Of a stretch of DNA of 64,000 bases, positions 1-11,600 are shown piece after piece. This DNA is from Catenaria anguillulae PL171. Its lineage: Eukaryota; Blastocladiomycota; Blastocladiomycetes; Blastocladiales; Catenariaceae. Position 1 is the first letter of the stretch; every line of letters starts with the position of its first letter. The DNA lies in NCBI GenBank assembly GCA_002102555.1, contig MCFL01000003.1, positions 744,001 to 808,000 of the forward strand, read 5' to 3'. The notes under the pieces are model-generated. The model had not been told where the DNA came from and did not search any database. It saw only the letters and a list, made by a program, of their open reading frames with translations. The translations under genes and the position numbers were made by a program.

Positions 1-2854
1 TTGGGCGAGCCGTTTCGCGGGCTGATGGAGGTTTGGTATGTCTGCGATACTTCACCTTGTTTACTGTTTATTGCCGGCTGGAAACATGTTCTGACGATAA
101 GAGCATGAACAAAGTGTCCAAGATTTGACACATCTAACACCGACGCAAGACTTGGTAAGCGCCCTGTGTCGAGCATTGGAGTGCACTGTCGTGGGAAAGG
201 TAACCAAGCGCGAAATCGTCCAAATTTTCACACGAATGCAAGTCCAAGACCACCTCGACTTGGTCACGTACGTGTGTTCATCATGATGTCGCTCTCCATA
301 TGTATATCCCCATGGGCCGGCTCACCCCGTTGCGTTTTTGCCCAGTGACATCCTTGCTTGCATCCACAAGTCTCTCCCCACTCTGCCCGACCCTTCCCCA
401 CTTCTCAAACTCCTCCTGTACTGGTCCGACCACCCGGCCATCCAGCTGCGCATGACCCTGCTTGACTTTTCACCCGTGCTTCGGCGCCTGTTGCAAACCT
501 CGGGCACACACGACTCGGCCGCCGTGGTGCAGCTGCTCTGCATGCAAGTCGCGTACCGTGCGCTGTTGCCCGACCGTGAACAAGTCACCGACTGGATGCC
601 CGCGCTGAGTGCCGTGCAAGACGATTTTGCACTCACAAACGACGTGCTCGTGTTCATGCACGCCGTCTTGAAAGCCGACAAGCTCGATGGGCATTATCCG
701 GACCTAGTCAGATTTGTCATGGACCGAACGCTGTTTGAAATTTATTGGCACCGCGACCAGTATCGGCTCATTCAGCAACAGCGGGCTGCGTCTGCGTCTG
801 CGTCTGGCTCGCTTGGATGTCTGCCGGACGCGTCATCCTCCTCCTCCTCCTCGGCTTTATCGTCCACTTTTCGCATTGGCCCGCTTCCGCCCACTCTCAC
901 AAACACTGCGTCGGCATCCCTGGCCTCGAATCCAAAAACATTGGGTTTCAACTCATTGACTTGTTCCTCGACCACCCGGACGCGCGCCACCAGCTGCTCT
1001 CGGAGGGCCAGTACATTGACTTTTGCGTGGGGTACCTGACATTCAACCCACAAGACGGGTTTGACCAAGGATGGACGTTGCGCGACCTCAAGCACATTCA
1101 AGCCACGTGCCTGGCCCACCTCGCGCGCATTTTTTCCGCAGGCGACTTGGACGACGAGGCCGAGAACTTGAGTTGCGACCCGGTCTTGGTGACATATCTA
1201 AGGGATTGTTTGAGTTTGGACACGGGCGTGGCCGATCGCCCCAATACAGTCAACCCATCCATGGGTTTGTTGGCCAGGGTGCTGCACTTGGTGCGTGTGC
1301 TTGCGGCCGGGTACGGCGACCGCGTGCGCGTCAAGCTGGGCGCGCAGGGTCTTGTGAGCGAATGTGTTGCCCTGTTGTGCAGCGCCGCCGCGGGCCTGGG
1401 CGCCGAGTGGCGGCACGTCGGGTGCCGCCGCGGTTGCGGACCCGACTGTGCTTTCCGATGGCGTGCGCAGGCACTTGTTGTTAAGTATAGCTGCGTTGTG
1501 CGACGACAATTGCTTGGCCAACCAGATCCTCGTTGCGCAATCGCCCGGTGCCGTGTATTGCATGGTGCAAATGATTCCGTGGACATGCGCGCACCCGAGG
1601 CAGCAAGAGCTCATGCGCGTGGCTGTCTTGGACGCCATTTGGGCAGTCGTGTGTGGGTGCAGGTTGAATGAGGAGAGTTTGCTCGAGGCCGGTGGCGTGT
1701 TCAAGATGTTGGGATTGCTCGAGTTGGCTGCGGCGGCGGCGGCGATGACGTGGGGCGAAGACTGTCGAGCGGAGTGTGGTTGGGCATTTGTTGGCTGTCC
1801 TTGTCGAGCTGTTGGAGAATCCAAAGACCAGGCAGCACATGGCCATGTGGAGCTCGAGTCGGTTCAAGTGTGCAGGTGAGTTATTGGTTGGGTTGTGGAG
1901 GAGGGAGAGGAGCCAGATTGCGTTTGAGAAGGGCGTGAGTGCTGTGGAGGAGCTGAGGACAAATCATTGTGTACGTTCATCATTGCCCGTGGTGCGGACG
2001 TGGGAACTCACGCTTGTATTGCTTGAAATGGGTGTAGTGCAAGATCTTCAGCATTCTTAGTCACCTCGGATTCAATACCTTCAGGCAACAGTTGAATGCG
2101 GCCGACCAACGCCTCTTGCTCCAGGTTCGCATCCCAGATCCTTTCACCAATACGTCTGATTGATTTACGAATGCGCTTTTCGCCAGATTGAAGGATACCT
2201 CGACTTAAAAATCGGCATTGTATGGGACGAAATCAAGTACGAGCTCAACTCGGAAGGCATTCGTCCCGTCTCCCCGACCAGGCCGTGCTCGACAGCGTCA
2301 AAGAAGCCACAGAGACCAAACGCCAGCTCATTACTAGCATGCAGAGCGATGTCGAGCGCAGGGTAAAGGAAGCACAGGCTGCCGCCGAACATGGGTTTTT
2401 CAGCGAGTTTATGCGTGCACATCATATGGCGGCAGTGGCGGCGAATGCGGAGCCACAGCAGGTGAGCAGTCAGGCCACGAGGCTGCGAGTGGAGCGGAAG
2501 ATGGTGGCAGAGGAAGGCGCGACGGTGGCGCGGTGGAGGTGGGAGCGCAGTGCAATTGATGGCTGGCGGTGGTGCGGGTGGGAAACGGCATTCGGTCGCG
2601 TTTGCCACATTACCAGAGCTGGTGCGGACATTTTGTTTTCAACAAAGCGGCTTCACGGTTGATTTCTGACATGGTGCTTTCCCATTCCTCAGATTACTAC
2701 TCCTCGACCACCTTCCTCGGCATCAAAGGCAAGTTTGGAGCGATTGGCGAGTCTGTCTGCAGATGGACTTGCATTTGGGGGTAGGAACAGTGTACCCGCA
2801 CAGGAGCGGCCTCAGCGGCCGTTGCGGTCGCCGAAAGCGCGGTTGGGAACTTGA
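1..2854 (+). CDS. CFAP69: CFAP69 homologue, cilia- and flagella-associated ARM-repeat protein (5' partial, frame-broken)
   Basis: The gene enters from the left edge. Helical ARM-like blocks run from about 104 on, with a clear intron at 268-345 joining two in-frame exons. The decisive matches to animal CFAP69 are the block at about 1776-1930 (ENPKTRQH followed by a LW-R-E segment) and the block at about 2178-2345 (YLDLKIG, WDEI, IRPVSP, then a long helix with MQSDVE). Four or more frame changes interrupt it, near 780-950, 1400, 1750 and 2278. The one at 2278 is a single missing G. A last exon beginning after the AG near 2692 would stop at 2852-2854; I am less sure of that exon. In animals CFAP69 is an axonemal protein needed for sperm flagella and olfactory cilia. 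In a fungus it implies flagellate zoospores. Whether the breaks are assembly errors or real decay cannot be decided here. Confidence 0.85.
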
Positions 2855-3395
2855 TACTTGTTTCACTGGTGCATTGTCTCCGTAATGCATCATTTATCTT
2901 CCATTTGTATTGCCTTTTGAGCACTTGTGGTTGGCATCTGTTGGCAGCGAGCGAGCTTTGGATGGGGGCAAGCTGGCGTTGTGGCTTGAGCCTGGCTCAA
3001 CAGTCCATGCGTGCGCCATTGGAAATCTTCAAACGGACAGCCACTTCGTCGCTCTGCCTTTGTTGCATTGCTGCAGCCTTACAGTGACAGGTTTACTCAC
3101 TCGCAGGCAACCCATGGAAACGCCCACGATACCGACTATGGAGACTTGATGCATTTCATGGCAACTGCTACTTCTACCAACTGCCGCCTCCATCTCGCCT
3201 GACCAACGCTCAACACCCCCAACAACCGCAACCTTACGCCACTCACTCCACACTGGCCCAAGCGGCGGCCATGAATCGGAGACCTGTACAGCCTATCGCC
3301 AGATTGCACATTCAATTGCCTCATTATCACCCCCAACATAGACACCATCCGCTCCCACGCCCCACGCACCCTTACACCGACTATGCCTTATTGCG
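2855..3395. other. Intergenic, upstream of the ABCG gene
   Basis: About 540 bases between the probable CFAP69 stop and the ABCG start. Short open stretches exist on both strands but none has recognisable protein character. The segment just upstream of 3396 is C-rich and pyrimidine-biased, as expected of a 5' leader. Confidence 0.4.
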
Positions 3396-6300
3396 ATGCC
3401 AAACATGAAGTCTCCAAGTACACTCTCCATCCTCTTCATCACCCTTATCGGCATCTGCCTCTCCTGGACCCTCGTGCTGGCACAGGGCCAGCCTCCTCGC
3501 CAATCCTCAACCCCTTCTGCAGCACCCGCGCGCCCATCGCAAACCCCAGTTGCCGCTGGGCAGCAGCAAGCAGGTAGCAACAACAACCTTCCTCCACCCA
3601 CTGGCGGATCTGGAGCACAGGAAGATTTGTTCAACGAAATCTTTTCGCCAAAATACTTTGCGTCGCTCTTCAAAGCCGTCGATGCACCTGTGCGCCCCGT
3701 CCGATTTCCCGTACGTCAAATCCTACATTCCCGATACACCTTTCTCGTCGTCGCATGAACTCACATTCCTTTCCCGTCTTTTCCAATTTTCAAGAATGGA
3801 ACACTCAACGTGTGCCAATACATCTCGACGCCCCGAAATACCACCGACCGCTATGACTGCGACGCGGGGTCCTTTTGTCCGTACGGCGCGCGTTCCAAGA
3901 CCAAATGCTCAAAAGGGTTCTACTGTCCAGCAAACACAGCCCAGCCCCTGTACTGCTGCGAGGGCTACTACTGCCCGACGCCCGAACAAATTCTGCCGTG
4001 CCCCTCCAACAACTACTGCCCGCGTGGCTCCATCCGCCCGTTCCCCTGCCACTTTATTGCCAACTGCCCAGAGGGCACAGGCAGTCCGCGCCGCCTGGGC
4101 GTGTTTCTCGTGGTCGTCGCCTTTGTTGTGTTTGCCTGGTTGACGCTCACCATCAAGAACAGGCATCACATGGTTCGGTACTTGAAGTACTCCGAGACCA
4201 TGGCGCATTTGGGCGAAGCAGGCGAAAAGAAACCCATGACGACCGTTACGCTGCCCAGGCGTGTGGCAGAAGCGGAGCGCAAAAGGCTGTTTGATGTGCA
4301 GTTTGCAGATTTGGGGCTCAAATTGCCCAATGGCGTTGAAGTCTTGAGGGGCGTGTCCGGCGAGTTGAAGGCTGGGCGCGTGTGTGCGATCCTTGGCCCC
4401 TCGGGCAGTGGGAAAACCACGTTTTTCAACGTGTTGCGTGGCGCCGTCAAGAGGACCAGTGGCACGGTTCAGATCAATGGTATGGAGGGTGAGTTGAGCA
4501 TGTATCGCAAGTTGATTGGGTTTGTCCCTCAAGAGGATATCAGTTCGTCATTGTTTTTTCTTCTTCTTTTCCTTGCGTGCCCTGTCGCCGATTGTGTTAT
4601 TGACCTCCTCCTGCTTGAACATGCAGTGATTCGCGAGCTTACCGTCCTCGACACTCTCATGTTTTCGGCCAAGACGCGTCTGCCTGCGCACTGGTCGCAC
4701 ACGCAATGCAAGCAAAAGGTGCTCGAGACCATCGAATACCTTGGATTGGAGCATGTTATGAACCAGTCTATTGGCACTGAGGCCAAGCGCGGACTCAGTG
4801 GTGGGCAGCGCAAGCGGACCAATATCGGCATGGAACTCGTCGCTGAGCCGTCCGTCTTGCTACTCGATGAGGTATGCAGTTCTCGTGACCCTTGACTTCA
4901 CTCCCTTGACAAAGAGAGCTTACCAATTCATGCAAACCTGTCATGTTAGCCTACCTCGGGTCTCGACTCGGCCACCTCGTTCGAAGTCTGCTCGCTCCTT
5001 CACTCGATCGCTCGCGACCAATTCATCACAATTGCCGCCGTTGTGCACTCGCCCTCGCCAGCTGCCTTTGAAAAGTTTGATGATGTGTTGTTGCTCGCCA
5101 AGGGCGGCCGTACCGTTTATTTCGGCGAGCGCTCGTTTGCCCTTCACTATTTCCGCAACCTTGGCTACGAGTGCCCGTCCAACGTCAACCACGCCGACTT
5201 TTTGTTGGATGTAGTTGCAGGAAAGCGCACATCGGAAAAGTACGGCCCACTCACGCCGCTCGACCTCGTTCACGCATGGGAGCGGTACACGAACGGCGAG
5301 TCGCCCGAGCCGTCGGGTAACGTCGTTGTCAACATGCGGCTCGGGACACTGGAGGCGCCCGCATCGGCCGGGTTTGTCGGTAGCTTGACGCATTACCTGT
5401 CAGATGCTTGGACAGAGACGAGCGCTTGGTTCAGCGATGTGACGAGTGAGACGACCGAGTGGGCGCATGGGCTTGTGACGTGCGCGAGGGATCCGATTCG
5501 AGAGACGCCGTCGGCGCTCATGGTGTTTTGGCAGTGTTTCCGCAGGGCCTCGTTCCAGATTTATCGGACACCGTCAAAGTTTATTCTGGATCAGTTGCTA
5601 CATTTGGGATGTGGGGCTTTTATTTCCATTGCGTCCGAAAACTTGGATTATTTGGGAAAGCAGCCAAAGGAGATTTGCGATGTGACGCCAGCTGTACGTT
5701 CTGCTCATTGCGGCTCCTCTGTTTTTGACAGTCGCGCAGCCGACCTGACTGGTGTCTGGCTTTGTACACCCTCCACAGGCCCTCCGTCTCATGTGCTCCA
5801 ACCCCGTCGACAACCTTCGTCAAGTCGGCGTCTTCATGTCCCTCGGCGCCATGTTTGCGGGCATTAGTGTCGCTACAAATACGTTTGGCAATGAACGAGT
5901 GGTTCACTGGCGTGAAACCGCCGCGGGCCGCCCAACCATGCCCTACTTTTTCGCGAAAATGCTTGCCGATTTCCCGCGCATTGTGGTTGCCGCTTTCATG
6001 TTTACGCTGTCCTTGATCTTGTTCTGGCCGTACCGGTCGCACTTTATGGTCATTTACGCAGTCTCCTTGCTCTTGTACTTTTGCGCATTCCCCATGGGCT
6101 ATGTGCTGAGTATCTGGGTCAACAAGGAGTCTGTGGGCCTGGTCGGCACGGGATTTGCGCTGCTGTGGAGTCTGGTCTTGTCGGGCATGATTCCAAGCTT
6201 GGAAAAAGTCAAGACATCGGGCGTGTACGATGGCATTGCGTGGTTGTGGGATATCAGCCCGCCCAGGTACGGCGTGGAGGCCATTTACATCAAGGAGGTG

Positions 6301-6462
6301 ATGGCACGGCCGTTTGCCGAGAACTCGGAGGAGGTGCAATTGTATGGGTACAAGCTGAGCCACTTTTTCCCGAATTTGGCCATCATGGCAGGCATTGGGC
6401 TGTGTTGGTGTTTGATGGCATTGATTTCGCTCAAGTTGGCAAATCGAAGTCAGTTCCGGTGA
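3396..6462 (+). CDS. ABCG half-transporter with N-terminal Cys-rich domain (ABCG24-like)
   Basis: Five exons (3396-3710, 3795-4542, 4627-4871, 4950-5693, 5779-6462) join in frame to 911 residues. A hydrophobic signal peptide covers residues about 10-30. A Cys-rich luminal domain with repeated CP and YCP spacings lies at about 110-195 and is followed by a membrane helix. The ATPase domain has Walker A GPSGSGKT, the signature GLSGGQRKR, and Walker B plus D-loop LLLDE/PTSGLDS split by the fourth intron. The C-terminal half has about six membrane spans. This order, a Cys-rich ectodomain and helix before the ATPase and then the permease, is that of the plant ABCG24/28 and fungal Adp1-type group. 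These are half-transporters that work as dimers, and the substrate is unknown. The TGA at 6460-6462 sits inside a good donor context (GGTGAGT), so a short extra C-terminal exon is possible. Confidence 0.9.
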
Positions 6463-6668
6463 GTCTTGCTCTAGTTTTTGTCATTGTTCTTTTTATTTTT
6501 TTCACTGTTTTGTTGTTGTATCCATACGAGCAGCTGCTGTCTACATTTTTTTTCGCCCAAGACCCACGAATCAAGGAGACATGAATGTATTGTTGTACAC
6601 ATTGCTCACCCTCAACTATTCGCCAAACCTGCACCAAACCTTTTGACCCTCGACGACAGGGCAGCCAT

Positions 6669-7960
6669 TCAAGCAATGAACGGGAACATGGCCGTGCGGC
6701 CCTTGGGGTAATACTTGAACTCCTTGATGTAGTTCTTGTGCTTCTTTACGGCCCAAATGTACATTTGGCCCACGGCAAACACAAAGAAGACGAGCACGGC
6801 CCAGCTTTGCGTGAGCAGCAACACGGCAAACCACGACACGGTCTCGAAAAAGTAGTTGGGGCACGACACAAGGTCAAACCCATAGCCATAGGGAATCTTG
6901 CGTTCCTTGGATCCGGGTTTGCGAAGGCTGCGCAGGGTCCAGTGCGTCATAAAGTTTGAGACTTGGCCAAACTGACGTTGTGCAGGACAAGTAGCGTCAG
7001 CAAAAGGTGCAGGACAAGTGGCTTCGAATCGATGACGAGAAAACGACGATACCATGAAGATCCCAACGCAAGCGGCGCGGAACATTTCCGAACCTTCGGG
7101 CACGGCATTCGGGCGGAAGACGTGCCAAGCGACGAGCACACCAGACAGGATCCAGTAGTGGAACGAGTTCTAAAACGTGCAGTTTGGTGGCATGTGTCTT
7201 CAGTTTCATGACACAGTGTATGGCCAGTCAGCAGCAGAAACCTGCCGGCGCACCTTGAAGACGTTGAAAAAGGGCATGGTTCCGTGAGAAAAGCGATGCA
7301 CAAAGAGAGTCTCCAACTCGCGCTTGAAGAAGTGGAACATGAGCATGGCGTAGGCGATTTCTTGCGCTTGGTTCTTGACGACGGGCTCGGTACCGTAGAC
7401 GAGGTGGCCAAAGCCGTAGAAGAACGGGTAAACTGGCCACAAGAAGTGTAGAAAGGTCAGACTTGCCCATTACAACGCTGACTGATCGAGGCAACATACT
7501 GAAGAGCGGGCCGGCGTATTCAATCAAGAATACAGTCTTCCAGCCGATTTGCGGGCCAAGATCCTTGAAGGTCAGCTGGGCTGTGATTGGCCATTCGCAA
7601 CGTTAAGCGTCAGCATAACGAAGAGGCAGACGTCCTTGTACAGCATAGCGAAATTGCACGATACCCTTGTCAAACACCTTGTACGAGGCCAAGGATTTGT
7701 CATCCTCATCGAGAGCCTTTTTGCCAAACGTCCAACGCTGACGCTCAGGCGTTGCCTTCTTGTCTGTGATGAGTAGCGGATGGGTGCGAGACATGAGCGC
7801 CAGAGCGGTGGACTTGCGTGCGCCTACGGAATGAAATGGACGCACTGAGCTTGTGGTATGCCTTCTTGAGATCGAGGATGGTAACGGCGTCGGCGTTGCC
7901 GTCAAGCTCAAAGTTGTCGGCAAGCACCTTGCCCGACTTGGACACGATCGAGATCTTCAT
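6669..7960 (-). CDS. TSC13: Very-long-chain trans-2-enoyl-CoA reductase (TECR/Tsc13)
   Basis: Catalyses the last, NADPH-dependent reduction of the ER very-long-chain fatty acid elongation cycle. The N terminus is the ubiquitin-like domain typical of the family. It is followed by the conserved LTFKDLGPQIGW, LFVHRFSHGTMP, KIPYGYGFDLVSCPNY and C-terminal YIKEFKYYP blocks within a multi-span membrane protein. Introns at 7576-7641, 7433-7499, 7170-7253 and 6972-7052 join cleanly. Between residues 38 and 42 the frame changes: it is restored either by a 22-base GT-AG intron (7824-7845) or by an indel. The gene converges on the ABCG gene, with about 200 bases between the two stops. The start at 7960 gives the complete ubiquitin-like fold. 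Confidence 0.93.
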
Positions 7961-8653
7961 GGCGATGCTGGTGGTGGTGCTGATACCTGACAGGGACTGC
8001 TGCGAGGATAAATCAGTTTAGTACATGGATGTCTCCGACCGTCAGCGAATATGATGCATGTCTTGAGGGAGAGACAGACTGGTGCCAGATGTCTCGTCTG
8101 GCGTTCGCACGCCGACTGGGACGGCGGATCATTTCCGGTCAGTTCAGTTTGGGGCACACGAAGCCATTGGTCGCCTTAGCAGACATTCGCGTTTCCTGCC
8201 GGCGGCGATAACTATGACCTCATGTGTTGAGATCATTCACTCATTTGCGATTTGCAATCCTTGTTATACATACTTTCATGTACATAAAGTGAATAGGCGA
8301 AGATGAGCAGTGAGGCGGCAATTGCGGTTTGGCGAGTTAACGCCAGTCCAGAGCTGGTCCCGAAGAGAGCTGTATTAAAGAGACGGCCAAAACGACCAAC
8401 AAAATAGTAAAGAAAGAGGAAAGAGATAGAGAGGGTACCAAAAAACCGAACGAGAGTGACCAAGCTAATGTGAGACTAACACAAGTAAAGCGTATCCGTC
8501 AACTGGCTTGAATGGAGCCGGTTGCCTGACATGAAGGACAAAGGCGAGAAAGGATGGGGTAATGTGGGAGGCAGAACAAAAAACCGGCTGCGAAATCAGG
8601 AAACACAGGAAGACAAAGAAATAACAAACAATCGAGCGGGGACAATCCAAGAA
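7961..8653. other. Intergenic: TECR promoter side and 3' flank of the APSES-like gene
   Basis: Upstream of TECR and downstream of the large minus-strand gene. A 76-codon open stretch on the minus strand at 8233-8463 encodes two hydrophobic segments but has no visible homology, so I do not call it. The stretch from 8340 to 8650 is purine-rich on the plus strand, which fits a 3' UTR of the minus-strand gene. Confidence 0.4.
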
Positions 8654-11600
8654 TTAGTCGCTATCGGACTCGGTTTCGGACTCACTGCTGCTGTGAGCGG
8701 CAATCGCCGCCAACAAATACGAATTTGCCCCGCCGTGTCCGTGCGCAATCAGCCCCAATGGGACCTGCTGCTGCAATTGCAACTGCTGCTCCTGTTGCTG
8801 AAGTAAATGCTGCTGATACTCGGCCGGGTCCATGGACGTCATGGGCGCCACGCTGCCAGGGGTCGATCTCGATCCGCTGCGGGCACGTCCGCGCGTCGAT
8901 GCGCCGCGACTTGGTGGTGGAGTGGGAGCTGGCGTTGACGTGGCTGCTGCTGCTGCCGCTGCAGGGACAGTCGTCGACCTTGACCGTGCGGCGGCCCTTG
9001 ATGACGCCCTCGTGATTCGCCCCGACGCACTCGCGGAACTTGCAGCCGTCGCGTTTCTGGTGGTTGCCCGGGTCCTCGTACCCCTTCCTCCGGACTGAGG
9101 CACACTCGCGCCGGCAGACGACGAGGCAGAGCCTGAGACAAGCTGCGGTGGCGGGGGCGGCAAATGCAGCAGGACCGAATCCAGCTCGCCCGCACTTGTA
9201 AACCCGCCGCTTGATGAGCCATTTGCTGACGAAGATTCATCCGATGTGTCCGACGACGATTCGGTCCCGTCCAGCTGTACCTCTGTCACAACCACGGGAT
9301 TTGTACGCCCAGTCGCGGGGACTGGTGGAACGGTTCGGTGAAACACGCGCGGGTGAATCAGTGGGGCCGCTGATGGGAGTGAGTTAGGGCCCGCGGCAGC
9401 AAGTCGAGCAAGGGCATTCTTGGCGACGGGTGGCGGTTGCCGTCCTTGGTCGTCCTCATCCTCATCCTCGGTGGCCTCATCCTCGGTCGCATCCGAGTCA
9501 TGTGCAGGCGCGGCAGGCGGCGCCGCTGTAACGGGCGATTTGGGCGTTCCGCCAGTGATGGACTCGCGACGCTTCACAAGGCGTGTGCGCACATCCGAGT
9601 AGAACGAGTGCGGCGTTGGGACGCCGACGACTTTGGGGCGATGGCCGAGCTTGCGCTTGAGAAGCTGTTCACGGGCAACGGGCGAGGCAACTGCAGAGGG
9701 AGCCACTGAAGCGGTGGAAGCGGCAAAATTCGAATGTTTCGGGCTGAGCGGGTTGAGTGAGTGAACAACAGATCCGGTGGCAGACACAATCACTGTATCG
9801 GACGCCACCGGGTCAGGTTTGCTGCCACTGCGGGAAGTGGAGGCTGCCGACACAGACGTGGGATGTGCCGATGGTGGTGGTGGCGGTGCTGCGGCGGGTG
9901 CAGCAAACGTGGAGCCGGCACGCGGCATGGCAACCAGTTTAGGACCAGCACAACGCTTGTTGCCCGGGACCGACGGCGGGTCTATCGACGGTGCAGTTTG
10001 CGTTCGTAACTTTTTTTGCGGTGGTGAGGACAAGACACTGGAGGCTGGGGCAGTAGGAACCCGCGGTCGAAGCGTCGTTGACGGCGCAATTGTTCCATCA
10101 TGGCCGACATGTGACCCGTTGCGACCCGCTCCACCACCATTTGCAGCCGACTGGAGTGTCTCGGCCCATTGGCCCAGCGTGTCCGATCCTCCCGATTCCA
10201 AATCGACTTCATCATCCACAATCTCGAGATGATGCGCAGGCACGCCAATTCGGCCACCAGATGCACTAACGACGTGCGCGGGCAACTCTGGGAACTGGCC
10301 AGGCAAGCCATCCGACAAAAACTCGTCCAACTTGCCCTCAAGCCCGCACGTCGCAGCCAATTCGCGGGCACGGCCGAGCGGAATCCAAGTGCCTTCGAGT
10401 GTGACCCTTGGAACGGTTGGCGAGGATATCGCGGGCCCACGAAGTCGGATGCGCCCGCGCTCCAGCGACAGGATGATGGACCGTTCACGCTCGGACTCGA
10501 TGCCACCGGCAGTCAGTAGTGTGCTTGCATTGACGTATTGCGATTCGTCGGCACGGCGGAGCAGGACAATGGGTCGTGAGTTGAAGGAAGAGGTGGGCGT
10601 CGTTGGAAGCGATCTGCCGCTGGCCGAAAGGGAAGGTGAAGAGGAGGACCCGGTCGAGTGGGAAGCGAGATTGAGTGGGGCAGGTCGCCGCGACGTCTTG
10701 ACCGAATCCATAGGCTGCGGGAACGATTGGCCGTTTTGGTGATGCTTGCCATTAACTTTGCCAGAGAGAAACATGGACGGGGACAAGTTGCTGTGAGGCG
10801 ATTTGGGGATTGGCGGTTGGGGAGCAGGTACATCGGAGAGTGACGAGACTCGAGCGTTGACCACACACGCGAACACGGGGACCGAATCAATAAGGGTGAG
10901 GAAGATGTCGGGCGACGGTGTTGCAAAAAGCTGATGTGGGAGGATGAGTGGGAGGCCTGTGAGGATAGGGTATTGGGCGATCCACTCTTCGACAGAGGTT
11001 TCAAGAGAGTTGGTTCGGGAACGGCGTCTGAGGGCAGGCGAGGGAGAACGGTCGCCACCGTGGAACTGATTGGGTGATGCACTCGAGTCTCGAAGATGTG
11101 ACGAGGATGAGAATGACGGTGAGAACAAGTTAAGCGTATCGGCTGCAAGTGACTTCGATGGTGACGAGCTGGTCGTGCTTGGAATTAACGTTGAATCCGG
11201 ATCATCAAACAGGTTGGCAAAGATGGAGGTTGGGTCGGGTAGCGAAAACAGTGGATCTGATACGGTACTTGATGCCGTTCCGCGTGACGAAGTGGAGGAG
11301 GTTTGCTTTCCGTGATGCTGATGAGATGTAGGCAAGGGCCGAGGCGGAGGCGATGAGGACGCATTTGTGCTCTGGTGCATGTGTGAGGAGCCATTTGAAT
11401 GGGCCGGGTGATGCTGCTGCTGGTGCTGCTGCGGCCTCCGAGATGTCGGAGGCCCACCTCGTGCTCGCAGGGCCGCAATGGTCGACATGGACAGCTTGCG
11501 AGGCCGCGGAGCGTCAAGTCCCCAACCCGCGAGCACGGCCGATGAGAGCTTGCGTTTTCTCATGGGTGACGGCCCAGCGATATGCGACGAGGCTGACCCG

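Noticed and set aside
8233-8463. A 76-codon minus-strand frame with hydrophobic segments
   Set aside because: It lies in the probable 3' UTR of the APSES-like gene, is T-rich on the coding strand, and shows no homology or start context.
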